Shown: positions 35,510 to 44,735, counted from the first letter of the stretch. The stretch is 64,000 nt of DNA from Calothrix sp. HK-06 (GCF_001904745.1 NZ_MRCD01000005.1:62001-126000), one strand, 5' to 3'. Notes: a model not told the origin generated them from the letters alone. A program made the numbers and translations.

Positions 35510-36175
35510 TTATCGGTTTACGTGGGGTTTCTCTGGCATTACTACACTAGAATGATTTGCTTTACCATTCTTACTATGCCCATTGGTGTGTCCATTCCCG
35601 TTGTTGTTTTTGCGGGGTTGGATAATACCATATCCACCGTGGTTGCGCTCGTAAATAACGTTAATTTCATCAGTTTCCACGTTATGGAACATATAAAAAT
35701 CGTGACCGACCATTTGCAGTTGCTCTAAAGCTTCTGTCATTGTCATCGGTGGCATGGCAAAATATTTAGTTCGGACAACCTCTTTGGGTAGTTCAGGGGT
35801 GCGATTACCTATTAAGTCATCAACAACTGTTGCTGTTTCAACGACGGTTTCTTCAATTGGATTGGGAGCTTTCTTATTTTGAATGCGTTCTTTATACTTT
35901 CTTAATTGACGCGCGATTTTATCCGCTACTAAATCAATACTTGCGTACAGGTTTTCGCTGCTTTCCTCGGCACGGATGACGTTTTTATTTGCATAAATCG
36001 TCACTTCCGCTGCTTGTCTAGTATTAATTCGGGGATTTTTAGCAACGCTTAAATGGACATCCACTTCGTTGGTGATATTTTGAAAGTGACTTACTGCCTT
36101 TTCAATCTTTTGATGCACATATTCACGGATAGCATCGGTAATTTCAATATTTTTGCCGTGGATGACAAGCTTCAT
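35510..36175 (-). CDS. lrtA: long-form ribosome hibernation factor (HPF/LrtA)
   Basis: The 221-residue protein has the N-terminal S30AE domain ([40 protein letters not shown]-like) in residues 1-105 and the C-terminal dimerisation domain ([36 protein letters not shown]) near 150-200. Long HPF joins 70S ribosomes into inactive 100S dimers. In cyanobacteria the gene is lrtA, named for a transcript that rises in the dark. The 5' region (36176-36430) may include the long leader that controls its stability; this is known from other species and not shown here. Confidence 0.95.
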   Translation of the reverse strand: MKLVIHGKNIEITDAIREYVHQKIEKAVSHFQNITNEVDVHLSVAKNPRINTRQAAEVTIYANKNVIRAEESSENLYASIDLVADKIARQLRKYKERIQNKKAPNPIEETVVETATVVDDLIGNRTPELPKEVVRTKYFAMPPMTMTEALEQLQMVGHDFYMFHNVETDEINVIYERNHGGYGIIQPRKNNNGNGHTNGHSKNGKANHSSVVMPEKPHVNR

Positions 36176-36762
36176 GTGTAAACTCTCCCGCTCAAACTTT
36201 AACTTGAGTTGAATTACGCTTTAGAATGCGGTAAGGTCTATCTGCCGCCAAAATTAAGTTACAAATCAAAATTATAATTCCCCTATGCCTAATTGTTGCC
36301 ACATCAATTCCACTTTTAAGCTCGCGTTCCCAAATCGTCAAATATATATGTCTTAGCCACTCAGATGTACAGTACATCTCCTAAGACTTTGCTCCTCCTG
36401 AAGTATCTGGCTTTTTTGTCAATCTAATCGGGTTTTTGGTAGCGAAAGTTCAACATGGCTTTTGCATTTTTAAATTAGGCGCCGGAGAAGAGTGCATTTG
36501 TTCTTTCTTCTTGGCGTGACTTATGTGGCAGAGAATTCCCACCAGCACCATTACCATTGAGGTTATATATTCAAACTAGCACTTTGTAATTTATAAAACC
36601 GCTTATCTTGACTTTCCTTTACAATCTTTTGCACAGCTTGACATTTGCTTCGCTCCTTAACAGGGGAAAGGGGGAAATAGCCTTACAAATGTTAATTAAT
36701 TCTGTTTTTCCATGCCTGTATCTTGCAATACTCCCTTTTTTGTTAAATAGTTGAATTTCACT
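36176..36762. other. lrtA leader and lipB upstream region
   Basis: About 590 bp between divergent genes. A minus-strand frame of 61 codons at 36192-36377 has no ribosome site and is not accepted. The region probably holds a long lrtA leader and the lipB promoter. One GGCGCC at 36478. Confidence 0.5.
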
Positions 36763-37428
36763 ATGATTTTTAACAATATTTCTACTCCTTATTCTTGTTC
36801 GTTATATAACCAAACTTTGATGCCATATTTAGAAGCACTCGCATGGCAACGCACGCTGTTGCAAGAACGCATCAATAACCCAAATTTAGAAGATGTGTTA
36901 ATATTGGTCGAGCATCCGCCTGTTTATACTTTAGGACAAGGCGCCAATCCCGAATTTCTAAAATTTGACCCGTCGAGCAATCTATACGAAGTACATCGTA
37001 TCGAACGTGGTGGTGAAGTAACCTACCATTGCCCAGGTCAAATAGTCGGGTATCCAATTTTAAACTTACATCGCTATCAACCAGATTTACACTGGTATCT
37101 ACGCCAATTAGAGGAAGTGTTAATTATAGTACTTCAAGAATATGGACTTGTAGGCGCCCGTATTCCTGGGTTAACAGGAGTATGGGTAGAAGGTCGCAAA
37201 GTTGCCGCTATTGGCATAAAAGTCAAACGCTGGATAACCATGCACGGATTTTCGCTCAACGTTAACCCCGACATGACGGGATTTAACAACATAGTCCCAT
37301 GCGGCATAGTTGACAAACCCGTAGCTAGTTTAGCAGAATGGATACCTGATATAAGCTGCGATGATGTCCGTCTCAAAATCGCGGGTTGCTTTGCCGAGGT
37401 TTTTGGAGTTGATCTACAACCTCAATAA
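36763..37428 (+). CDS. lipB: octanoyltransferase
   Basis: LipB moves the octanoyl group from octanoyl-ACP to lipoyl domains, the first step of lipoic-acid assembly. The 221-residue protein has [19 protein letters not shown], the catalytic Lys in [17 protein letters not shown] and the catalytic Cys in [16 protein letters not shown]. These match LipB. I chose the ATG at 36763; a TTG 12 bases upstream is in frame. The stop TAA is the edge of a family B repeat. Confidence 0.95.
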   Translation: MIFNNISTPYSCSLYNQTLMPYLEALAWQRTLLQERINNPNLEDVLILVEHPPVYTLGQGANPEFLKFDPSSNLYEVHRIERGGEVTYHCPGQIVGYPILNLHRYQPDLHWYLRQLEEVLIIVLQEYGLVGARIPGLTGVWVEGRKVAAIGIKVKRWITMHGFSLNVNPDMTGFNNIVPCGIVDKPVASLAEWIPDISCDDVRLKIAGCFAEVFGVDLQPQ

Positions 37429-37491
37429 ACCTGGTTTCTTCTACACTCAACATAACAATCCTCAGCTTCAATAAAAGAAACCAGGTTTCTC
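37427..37491. repeat. family B inverted pair after lipB
   Basis: AAACCTGGTTTCTT and AAAGAAACCAGGTTTCTC are inverted copies with about 33 bp between. The first base of the repeat overlaps the lipB stop codon. Confidence 0.85.
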
Positions 37492-37502
37492 ATTGATGAT
37501 AG

Positions 37503-37610
37503 ATTGGCGGTTCGATTCAAGTTGAAAATGGAATTTCTGGTAATAATACGGTATCTACAAGTAATGTAAGTGGTTCTACAACTGTTATTAGCGGTACTTG
37601 TCAATTTTAG
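37503..37610 (+). pseudogene. coding-like remnant without a start
   Basis: After a family B repeat, a 35-codon frame reads IGGSIQVENGISGNNTVSTS, then a Ser/Thr-rich piece ending SGTCQF before TAG. It has no start codon or ribosome site. The Asn/Ser/Thr-rich pattern resembles the end of a secreted protein. Probably the C-terminal remnant of a gene lost when the repeat inserted. Confidence 0.3.
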
Positions 37611-37667
37611 TTGTTGATTTGAATCGCACAGTTAAGTAATTTCTCTGATAGGATAATTGTCCGGTTC

Positions 37668-37973
37668 TTGGCATATAATTTTAGTATTAATGTAATAGAT
37701 ACTACGCTAGAATATTGCTTTTTATATGCCGTGAATAATTATTATCCGCACGAGTCAGGTCAATCATATAACAACTTCTTAGCACAAGAAGCAAATATTC
37801 ATGCAACTCCACTTACACCTCTTAAAGAACGTGACTGGAAGGAGCTTACGTCACTATTTGATAGGCATGATAGTGATGATATTGAAGCGGATGTTATTAG
37901 TAAGTTGAATATGCTTTGCCCTGAACCTTCTTGGGATGAAGACCCATACGAATTTTTAAGTGAATTTCTTTAA
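37668..37973 (+). CDS. small acidic protein, function unknown
   Basis: A 101-residue frame starts at TTG and reads MAYNFSINVIDTTLEYCFLY, ending in the acidic EPSWDEDPYEFLSEFL. Composition is protein-like with no signal peptide or membrane segment. There is no clear ribosome site and no ATG near the start, so the 5' end may be wrong or lost. I do not recognise the family. Confidence 0.45.
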   Translation: MAYNFSINVIDTTLEYCFLYAVNNYYPHESGQSYNNFLAQEANIHATPLTPLKERDWKELTSLFDRHDSDDIEADVISKLNMLCPEPSWDEDPYEFLSEFL

Positions 37974-37995
37974 ACTTATAACTCCTAACTCCTAA

Positions 37996-38742
37996 CTACA
38001 TATTCAATCTGCTCATGAAATTACGTAATCTTTCGTGTTTGGGGTTTTGAATTACTTGCTGTGGACTTCCTTGTTCTAAAATTATTCCGGAGTCCATGAA
38101 AAATACACGACTTGCAACTTCACGTGCGAATTGCATTTCGTGAGTGACTACTACCATTGTCATTCCTTCGGTTGCTAGTTGTTGCATTACTTGTAGTACT
38201 TCTCCTACTAACTCTGGATCCAGTGCGCTTGTTGGTTCGTCAAATAGCATTATTTGCGGGTTCATGCACAAACTGCGCGCGATGGCTACTCGCTGTTTTT
38301 GCCCTCCTGATAGTTGTTCGGGGTATGATTCGGCTTTATCGAATAACCCTACTTTATCTAGATATTGTTTTGCTAGTTGGGTACTTTCTGAGGATGTTTT
38401 GCCTAGTACTTGGCGTTGTGCAAGTGTTAAGTTTTGTAAAACTGTGAAATGCGGGAATAAGTTGAATTGCTGGAATACCATGCCTACTTGAGTGCGTAGT
38501 TGACGCAGTACGTTTCGATGGAGTTTTGGGTAGGATAAGTCTATATTGTTTACGCTGAGTTTGCCTGCGTTGATGCTTTCTAGACGGTTGAAGCAGCGTA
38601 GTAGGGTGCTTTTGCCGCAACCTGATGAACCTATAATTGCTATGACTTCGCCTTTATATATTTCGCCGCTGATGCCTTTGAGGACTTTGAGGGCGCCGAA
38701 GTTTTTCTCTACGTTTTCAAATGTTATAACTGCGTTGCTCAT
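37996..38742 (-). CDS. amino-acid ABC transporter ATPase (GlnQ/BgtA-like)
   Basis: The 248-residue protein is a polar-amino-acid transporter ATPase: Walker [10 protein letters not shown] near residues 36-44, signature LSGGQKQR, Walker [21 protein letters not shown]. It powers uptake through a permease on the inner face. The divergent gene 134 bp away is a fused binding-protein/permease, the other half of a Bgt-type (basic amino acid and glutamine) system. The symbol bgtA would fit, but the specificity is inferred from the partner. Confidence 0.93.
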   Translation of the reverse strand: MSNAVITFENVEKNFGALKVLKGISGEIYKGEVIAIIGSSGCGKSTLLRCFNRLESINAGKLSVNNIDLSYPKLHRNVLRQLRTQVGMVFQQFNLFPHFTVLQNLTLAQRQVLGKTSSESTQLAKQYLDKVGLFDKAESYPEQLSGGQKQRVAIARSLCMNPQIMLFDEPTSALDPELVGEVLQVMQQLATEGMTMVVVTHEMQFAREVASRVFFMDSGIILEQGSPQQVIQNPKHERLRNFMSRLNM

Positions 38743-38876
38743 TGTTGGGTTTTATAGTTTTTTATAAATTGTATTAATTATTCTTGTGGAATGGGCAGGA
38801 AAGCCCGTTCAGTAAATTAATATTAACGAACCACAATAGCCTAGGGTTTCAACCCTAGGAAAGCAAAGGTAAGAGC
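38743..38876. other. divergent promoter region with two small inverted repeats
   Basis: The 134 bp between the transporter genes has GAATGGGC...GCCCGTTC (38789-38810) and CCTAGGGTT-TC-AACCCTAGG (38840-38859). They are common cyanobacterial repeats but sit exactly where both promoters must be. Confidence 0.5.
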
Positions 38877-40361
38877 ATGAGGAAAGGAATTTTTAGTTGG
38901 GTATTGGCGGGGTTGTGTTGTTGTTTACTGATTATAAATGGGTGTGGGTCGAATGATGGGGGTGGCGCCAAGAGTTTACGGGTTGGTACGGAACCTGCTT
39001 ATCCACCTATGGAGTTTCAAGGACAAAAGGGTGAGTTACAGGGTTTTTCTATTGATTTAATGAATGCTATTGGTAGTGCAGTTGGTTTTAAGGTTGAGTT
39101 TCAATCTACTCCTTTTGATGGATTGATTTCTGCTTTACAGGCTAGGACAATCGATGCTGCTATTAGTTCGATGACTATTACTAAGCAACGCGCACAAGCT
39201 GTTTCTTTTTCTCGTCCTTATTTTAAATCGGGTTTAGCGATTGCAATTAAAAATAATAATCAAGATATTACTGGTTTTGATAAATTAAAGAATAAAAGAG
39301 TTGCTGTTCAAATTGGTACTACAGGCGCCGCAAAAGCAAAAGAAGCTCCTGGCGCCCAACTTCGCACTTTTGATTCTACACCTTTAGCGTTACAAGAGTT
39401 GGCGAATGGTAATGTCGATGCGATGGTCGGTGATGCACCTGTTATTGCTTATGCTATAAATTCAGGGAATTTACCAGGTATTAAGGTTATAGACCAGTTA
39501 TTAACAGAAGAGTATTACGGTATTCCCACACCTTTAAAATCACCAAATTTACAATTAATTAATAATGGTTTAGGGAAAATCTTAGAAAATGGGACTTATA
39601 ATAAGATTTATCAAAAATGGTTTAAAACTACACCACCAAAACTACCCGAAAAATTAGCCTTTGCTACCCAAACTGATAGTGGCCCCAACTCAATTAATAT
39701 TCTATTGCAAGCGTTTCCTTTACTTTTACAAGGCGCCTTAATAACGCTGCAACTAACTCTATTTTCAGTATTCCTAGGATTAATTGCTGGTTCTTTAATT
39801 GGTATTGCTCGACTTTCACATATTACACCATTACGTTGGGCTACCAGAGCATATATTGATTTCTTTCGCGGTACACCTTTATTAGTTCAGCTTTTGCTAA
39901 TTTACTACGGTATTCCTGCCGTAGTGCAAAATTTAGGTTTAGATTTTAGTTTTAACCGCTTTGCTGCTGCTGTCGTCGCGTTAAGTCTAAATAGTGCTGC
40001 ATATATTGCTGAAATAGTACGTGCAGGTATTCAATCTATCGAAACAGGACAATCTGAAGCAGCAGAATCACTAGGGTTAGACGCAGTACAAACAATGCGC
40101 TACATCATCTTTCCTCAAGCCTTTCGCCGCATGTTACCACCTTTAGGCAATGAATTTATCAGTATGCTTAAAGATACTAGCTTAGTCGCATTTATCAGCC
40201 TCGACGAATTAGTTCGCAGAGGACAATTAATAGTAGCGCAAAATTACCGTCCCTTTGAAATCTATGCAGGTGTCGCAATAATCTATCTATGTCTTACTCT
40301 ACTATCTTCCCAAGCTTTTAGCCGTCTCGAAACCTGGATGAACCCTGTTAAACGTAAATAA
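38877..40361 (+). CDS. bgtB: fused amino-acid binding protein and permease (BgtB-like)
   Basis: The 494-residue protein starts with a lipoprotein signal (lipobox ending INGC near residue 22) and a solute-binding domain in residues 33-255 (SLRVGTEPAYPPMEF; ISSMTITKQRAQAVSFSRPY). From about 275 it is a permease with four or five membrane helices and the EAA loop EAAESLGLDAVQTMRYIIFP that docks the ATPase. Fusion of binding protein and permease is characteristic of BgtB in cyanobacteria, which takes up basic amino acids and glutamine. It pairs with the divergent ATPase gene. Confidence 0.93.
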   Translation: MRKGIFSWVLAGLCCCLLIINGCGSNDGGGAKSLRVGTEPAYPPMEFQGQKGELQGFSIDLMNAIGSAVGFKVEFQSTPFDGLISALQARTIDAAISSMTITKQRAQAVSFSRPYFKSGLAIAIKNNNQDITGFDKLKNKRVAVQIGTTGAAKAKEAPGAQLRTFDSTPLALQELANGNVDAMVGDAPVIAYAINSGNLPGIKVIDQLLTEEYYGIPTPLKSPNLQLINNGLGKILENGTYNKIYQKWFKTTPPKLPEKLAFATQTDSGPNSINILLQAFPLLLQGALITLQLTLFSVFLGLIAGSLIGIARLSHITPLRWATRAYIDFFRGTPLLVQLLLIYYGIPAVVQNLGLDFSFNRFAAAVVALSLNSAAYIAEIVRAGIQSIETGQSEAAESLGLDAVQTMRYIIFPQAFRRMLPPLGNEFISMLKDTSLVAFISLDELVRRGQLIVAQNYRPFEIYAGVAIIYLCLTLLSSQAFSRLETWMNPVKRK

Positions 40362-40591
40362 GTATATGCTCGTTGTAAGCACTTTAATGCTTAAAATATT
40401 GCAGTATATATATTTACCACAGAGACACAGAGAAGGGAGTTTATTAAGTTTACTCTAAGGCACCAATCATAAATATACATGAGGTTAAATGCTGGCGCCA
40501 CCTATTATTAAGTTAAACCTATAATTCATCAAAATGTGAACCAATGGTTCACAAAGTAGTAATATAGAGAAGTTTGTAATTTAAGACTGGT

Positions 40592-41029
40592 GTGTCTGTG
40601 CAGAACGTGAACGCGAACGGCGCCCTAAACAATGAACAGTTGCTTGACAAACTCAAACAAGCTTCGGATGGCTTGCTGTTTATGAGCGAGTCTGAGTATC
40701 CTTTTGAAGTGCTATTTTGGGAGTGTGAAGAAAAGCAGGTAGTGGATACTAAGTTTATTTTATCTAAGTTGGACAAGGCGCCTGATACTAAAGTTGAATT
40801 TGTGGAGTTAGAATCTTTTTTTGATGTTGCAACTACTGAAGAAGATTGGCATTCTTCAGAAGATAAGGAAATAGTTCACAAGTATCAGAATTTAGTTAAG
40901 GTGATTAAGGAATGTCTTAGTGATATTAAGGTTGTGAGATTGGGTGATATTGATATTGATGTTTATATTATTGGTAAAGCTTCATCGGGTGGTTTGGCTG
41001 GACTTTGTACTAAGGTTGTTGAGACTTAA
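40592..41029 (+). CDS. nuiA: nuclease inhibitor of the NuiA type
   Basis: The 145-residue protein matches NuiA, which inhibits the nuclease NucA: LLDKLKQASDGLLFMSESEY then PFEVLFWECEE at residues 17-47, LGDIDIDVYIIGKASSGGLA near 122-140, and a C-terminal Thr. In the known NucA-NuiA complex the C-terminal threonine of the inhibitor helps bridge to the active-site metal; this protein also ends in Thr. The start is GTG. It is convergent with nucA, the likely target. Confidence 0.9.
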   Translation: MSVQNVNANGALNNEQLLDKLKQASDGLLFMSESEYPFEVLFWECEEKQVVDTKFILSKLDKAPDTKVEFVELESFFDVATTEEDWHSSEDKEIVHKYQNLVKVIKECLSDIKVVRLGDIDIDVYIIGKASSGGLAGLCTKVVET

Positions 41030-41049
41030 ATTTGGGAGTAGGCAAATCT

Positions 41050-41141
41050 GGCAACGGATGATGAACGGATGTAACGGATAGTTGATTTTAGATAACAAAT
41101 TGTGTTTTTAACCAATAACTCATCCGTTGTATCCGTTGCAA
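41050..41141. repeat. family C inverted repeat between nuiA and nucA
   Basis: GGCAACGGATGATGAACGGA at the left and CATCCGTTGTATCCGTTGC at the right, with about 50 bp between. It starts 20 bp after the nuiA stop and ends 40 bp before that of nucA, so it probably separates the convergent transcripts. Confidence 0.85.
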
Positions 41142-41180
41142 ACCAGCCCATTTAAATTAATGACATGAAGCAGTAGTCGA

Positions 41181-42005
41181 TTATCTTCTTTGTTTGATTT
41201 TTGGTATTACTCCGTTATCGGGTTTTGTTTCTATTGCTTGTTGTATTGATTTGTTAATGTTGGCTATGAAGTCATAACCCGTTTTCTTCTCTAATGCCTC
41301 AACAGTAGTTAAATACTGTGTCCAGCTACTTTCCTTATTGCCGTTCGCGTTAGGAGTATCTACCGCAATTACTCTTGTTGCAGAGTTTATTCCCTTTCCT
41401 GGTTCGGTGACAACAATTATTTTAAATACTCTTTCTGGTACTGCGACTTTTCCTTGGGCTATCGTCTCTTTCTGACCATAACCACCTGATATTATATATA
41501 GTTCTTTTCCTTCTGCTGCTAATTTTCTACCATAATTTTCTAAGTCAGCCCAGTAACCCTGATTATTATCCGGCGCCTGTGGAATAATATTGGTCATCAA
41601 AAAAGTTGCGGCATTATCTTCTGGGTTATTACTACGGTCTGCCGAAGGTGTCATATGTCCTTTATCGTAACCACTGCGAGTATAATCATTTGGCGTAACA
41701 CGATACCATCCTTCTGGTAATGTATCATCTGGTCGAAATTTGTTTGACCTTGGCGCCTCACCTAACCAAGATTTATTCAATTCCCAACTTACCCAATTTG
41801 GTATACCCTTATCACGGTTGTAAGAAAGTGCATATTGTTTCTTAATAATTAAGTAGTTATTAGGGTCTGATGTACTCGCATTGCTGGGATTACCTAATGT
41901 TAGATGTACGCTTACAGGCTTAGAAGGCAAAAGTAATGCACATCCTGTAGTGAGAATAAGTAACACCACGATAACGGTAATCAAAAACCCTTTAGGTTTG
42001 AACAT
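41181..42005 (-). CDS. nucA: DNA/RNA non-specific endonuclease (NucA type), exported lipoprotein
   Basis: The 274-residue protein has a lipoprotein signal (lipobox LTTGC, Cys22) and the beta-beta-alpha-metal nuclease core: DKGHMTPSADR at 114-124 (catalytic His117; the family motif is DRGH) and TNIIPQAPDNNQGYW near 138-152 with the metal-binding Asn. It cuts DNA and RNA outside the cytoplasm. The inhibitor gene nuiA is convergent with it. A perfect 11-bp hairpin lies in its leader. Confidence 0.94.
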   Translation of the reverse strand: MFKPKGFLITVIVVLLILTTGCALLLPSKPVSVHLTLGNPSNASTSDPNNYLIIKKQYALSYNRDKGIPNWVSWELNKSWLGEAPRSNKFRPDDTLPEGWYRVTPNDYTRSGYDKGHMTPSADRSNNPEDNAATFLMTNIIPQAPDNNQGYWADLENYGRKLAAEGKELYIISGGYGQKETIAQGKVAVPERVFKIIVVTEPGKGINSATRVIAVDTPNANGNKESSWTQYLTTVEALEKKTGYDFIANINKSIQQAIETKPDNGVIPKIKQRR

Positions 42006-42040
42006 AGATATAAATGTTTATATTATTCCCATAATAAAAT

Positions 42041-42070
42041 ACCTCGAATCATACGCTCCTGATTCGAGGT
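42041..42070 (-). promoter_or_regulatory. hairpin in the nucA leader
   Basis: ACCTCGAATCA and TGATTCGAGGT form a perfect 11-bp stem with an 8-base loop, 36 bp before the nucA ATG. On the transcribed strand it is followed by ATTTTATT. It could be an attenuator or an RNA-stability element. Confidence 0.4.
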
Positions 42071-42305
42071 CATAGCATTGTTTTAGTTAAATTTAGAGGA
42101 CAGATGCACTTATAGTGATTCTTGGTAAGAATGTCTGTTGCAAATAGTTAAGCAATGTTAAGATGTATTAACAGGTCTCAACAGTTACCTAATATAGTCA
42201 CAGTGCAAAAGTTTTTCAAGTAAATTAACGGTTAAGTCCATTGAAAAAATTAACAGTTAGTATAGTAAAAGTGTTTGTATATAAAATAAAAGCGCGTTAA
42301 TAGAG

Positions 42306-43067
42306 ATGAATTTCCTCACATATCTCATGCATTTAGCGGGTTCAGGCGCCGTTGCATACTATTCAGCGTTGCAGATTCGCGATATTAAGACTCGTCCTAA
42401 TGTACTAGCTGGGTTTCAGCTTGCTGAGTCAGGGTCAGTACCATTCTTGACAAAATTATCAGAACGCGCAGCCGCAGAAGGCGATACATGGCTGGCAGAA
42501 AGATTAGTAAAACATGCTGCTGACGAAACTCGGCACGGTCAAATCTTTGCTCATGCTCTTAAGCAACTCGATAAACAAGTAATTGATTTTAAGAATCAAC
42601 CAAAAGCTGTTGAAAAAGAAGACAGCGACAAGAAAGCATCCCAAGAAAAACGCAGTCCTTTCTTTGGCGCCTTTTTTACAGGATATTCTCAAGAACAACT
42701 CAAACCAGAAGTAATAGACTGGGATGTGTTTATGGGTAGCACTTATATTCTAGAACTGGATGCGAGTAGAGACTTTGCGCGCATGGCAAAAGTTTTACCC
42801 GAAGATGATGCGACAGCACGCAACCTCAAACTAGGGATGTTAAGCATCGCGCAAGATGAAACTGAACATGCTGCATATCTTTATGAAGCCATGACTCGAA
42901 GAATGTCTCTTATCCAAGTTCAAAAACTAGTTGATGAATGGAGACAGCGCAAAACTAATGCAATGTTAGCTTTCGCTGGTAATATTCTACAAGGTAAAGG
43001 TGAAAACCGTTCCCTTGTTCAAGATGGGGCGCCTGTTCAAAAAGAATCAGAATTAATCGCCGCATAA
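42306..43067 (+). CDS. ferritin-like diiron protein, function unknown
   Basis: The 253-residue protein is all-helical with paired ExxH motifs: ADETRHGQ near residues 73-80 and AQDETEHAAYLYEAM near 182-196, plus Glu in AESGSVP and YILELDASRDFA. This is the ligand set of a diiron ferritin-like fold, related to the MiaE-type hydroxylases. The substrate is unknown. A Lys/Glu-rich insert lies near 98-117. No operon partner is visible. Confidence 0.8.
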   Translation: MNFLTYLMHLAGSGAVAYYSALQIRDIKTRPNVLAGFQLAESGSVPFLTKLSERAAAEGDTWLAERLVKHAADETRHGQIFAHALKQLDKQVIDFKNQPKAVEKEDSDKKASQEKRSPFFGAFFTGYSQEQLKPEVIDWDVFMGSTYILELDASRDFARMAKVLPEDDATARNLKLGMLSIAQDETEHAAYLYEAMTRRMSLIQVQKLVDEWRQRKTNAMLAFAGNILQGKGENRSLVQDGAPVQKESELIAA

Positions 43068-43079
43068 CAGAATATATTT

Positions 43080-43156
43080 GTAGAGACGTGATTAATGCGT
43101 ACCCTGCGGGAAAACCTCCGCTTTATGGGAAATACGAGCGGATTACACGTCTCTAC
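43080..43156. repeat. long-form family A repeat
   Basis: GTAGAGACGTG at the left and CACGTCTCTAC at the right around about 55 bp that include CCCTGCGGGAAAACCTCCGC. Fills the gap after the ferritin-like gene and before a minus-strand small gene. Confidence 0.85.
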
Positions 43157-43165
43157 GACCGCGCA

Positions 43166-43297
43166 TTAATTAGAAAAACTTGCGATAATCGATACTAGTA
43201 CAATTAATCCACCAATCCAAAGTGCTAAAGACCCCCAGCTTACGGAATCTTTTTGCATTGACTGCCGCATGTTGCTAACTAAATTGTTGCGAGCCAT
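43166..43297 (-). CDS. 43-residue single-span membrane protein
   Basis: A short frame begins MARNNLVSNMRQSMQKDSVS and has one hydrophobic helix (WGSLALWIGGLIVLVSIIA). GAGGGG lies 6 bases before the ATG, which is a strong ribosome site. It is convergent with the ferritin-like gene. The pattern of a polar N-terminus and one helix fits small thylakoid or membrane-associated proteins, but I do not recognise the family. Confidence 0.65.
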   Translation of the reverse strand: MARNNLVSNMRQSMQKDSVSWGSLALWIGGLIVLVSIIASFSN

Positions 43298-43695
43298 GAT
43301 ATTCCCCTCAAGTCTGTTTATTTTTTAAATTGATTTTTCTTGCAATCAAAATTAGACATCACTTGCGCGCGAGTAATGCCAAGGTAAAACAACCAATAGG
43401 CACGAATAAGGTTTAGAAGATATAATTGTGTAACTTAGAAACCGGGTTTCTTCGTTGAGATATTGTAATAACAACGACGATTTGTCTGTGACAATGAATG
43501 CGTAGAAACCCGGTTTCTTTGTAAATTACACAAGTACATTTTCTTAACTATTTTTGAACTATTTTTTGAAATGTATTTATATTTTCCCTAATTTGAGTTA
43601 GATATATATTGAAACTCTTATTTTTGACATCAATCTTAACTTAATCTTAATATTACTTAATCAAAATAACTGTGTAGTCTGTGATAACGCTAAAG
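43298..43695. other. intergenic region with a family B repeat
   Basis: About 400 bp with the inverted pair at 43438-43520 and otherwise AT-rich sequence. No gene seen. Confidence 0.5.
43438..43520. repeat. family B inverted pair
   Basis: GAAACCGGGTTTCTTCGTTG and GTAGAAACCCGGTTTCTTT with about 49 bp between. It stands in the middle of an intergenic region. Confidence 0.85.
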
Positions 43696-44097
43696 ATGGA
43701 AAAATTTCAAACGCTGTTACGAGTTCGTCATTATGAAATGGATGCTCTTGGACATGTAAATAATGCTGTGTATCAAAATTATCTTGAGCAAGCTGCGATT
43801 GAGCATTCAGAATCACTAGGATTCAATTTTGAACTTTACCAAGAACTCGGTGGTGTGTTTGTAATGCGACGGGTTGAAATTGATTACTTACGTCCAGCAG
43901 TTGCAAGCGATACATTAGAAATTACAACTTGGCTCGAAGAAATTCGCGGTACTCGTGCCCGTAGACGTTATGAAATCCGTAAACAAAACCAAAATGATTT
44001 ATTCGTAACTGCTGAAGCTTTATGGGTATGGGTTGATACTAAAACAATGCGTCCACGTCCAATCCCCGATGTACTACTAAGTAAGTTTTTATTATGA
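43696..44097 (+). CDS. acyl-CoA thioesterase (4HBT hot-dog family)
   Basis: The 133-residue protein has YEMDALGHVNNAVYQNYLEQ near residues 13-32, the 4HBT motif with the catalytic Asp, and DYLRPAVASDTLEITTWLEE later. It hydrolyses acyl-CoA or acyl-ACP thioesters; YbgC- and FadM-type proteins are the nearest. I chose the ATG at 43696; a GTG 15 bases upstream is in frame. Its last 4 bases overlap the lysozyme gene (ATGA), so the two are translationally coupled. Confidence 0.88.
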   Translation: MEKFQTLLRVRHYEMDALGHVNNAVYQNYLEQAAIEHSESLGFNFELYQELGGVFVMRRVEIDYLRPAVASDTLEITTWLEEIRGTRARRRYEIRKQNQNDLFVTAEALWVWVDTKTMRPRPIPDVLLSKFLL

Positions 44098-44735
44098 ATA
44101 ATTCTTACAAAATTCAAGCAGGTGATACGCTGAGTGCTATAGCGTTACGTGAGTTAGGGAATGCTAACCGTTGGCAAGAAATTACCAATGAAAATGGACA
44201 ATTCTTTACTGAGGCAGAAGCGCGTAAGTTGAGAATTGGGCAAATTATATATTTACCAGTTAAAGAAGGCGCTTATAAAATAAGCGACCGTGGTTTGGAG
44301 TTAATAGTTCAATTTGAAGGTATATTTTTAAATTTATACAACTGCCCAGCAAACCACGCCACAATCGGAGTAGGACACCTCGTACATTACGGTCCCATCA
44401 ATGGTAGTGAACCAGAAGAATTTAAGTGTGGAATTACACGTCAACGCGCGATGGAAATTCTACGCACGGATGTTAACGGCGCCGAAGTTGTGGTAAATAA
44501 GCTTGTAAAAGTACCTCTAAATCAAAATCAGTTTGATGCACTTGTAAGCTTTGTGTTTAATTTAGGTGAAACTAACTTCGCTAACTCTACATTACTCGCG
44601 CGCATTAACGCTTCTGACTATGATGCTGTACCCTCGGAGTTGAATAGATGGGTATATGCTCAAGGAAAAATTCTGCCTGGTTTGGTCAAAAGGCGCCTTA
44701 GAGAAGGTAAATTGTTTAAAGGCAATGCATTTTGA
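44094..44735 (+). CDS. LysM peptidoglycan-binding + GH24 lysozyme
   Basis: Residues 4-56 are a LysM domain (YKIQAGDTLSAIALRELG; LRIGQIIYLPV), which binds GlcNAc-containing glycans. Residues 62-213 are a GH24 (phage-type) lysozyme. The catalytic pattern E-x8-D/C-x5-T is intact: Glu75, Cys84, Thr90 in QFEGIFLNLYNCPANHATIG. The Cys at the second position is normal for P1/lambdoid-type enzymes. There is no signal peptide, so its exit from the cytoplasm is unclear. It overlaps the thioesterase by 4 bp. Confidence 0.93.
   Translation: MNNSYKIQAGDTLSAIALRELGNANRWQEITNENGQFFTEAEARKLRIGQIIYLPVKEGAYKISDRGLELIVQFEGIFLNLYNCPANHATIGVGHLVHYGPINGSEPEEFKCGITRQRAMEILRTDVNGAEVVVNKLVKVPLNQNQFDALVSFVFNLGETNFANSTLLARINASDYDAVPSELNRWVYAQGKILPGLVKRRLREGKLFKGNAF

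Noticed and set aside
36192-36377. Minus-strand 61-codon frame in the lrtA upstream region
   Set aside because: No ribosome site or recognisable sequence; probably chance in the leader or promoter area.
37500-37525. GGTTCGATTC, resembling a tRNA T-arm
   Set aside because: No acceptor stem, D-arm or anticodon stem can be built around it, and it lies in a coding-like frame.
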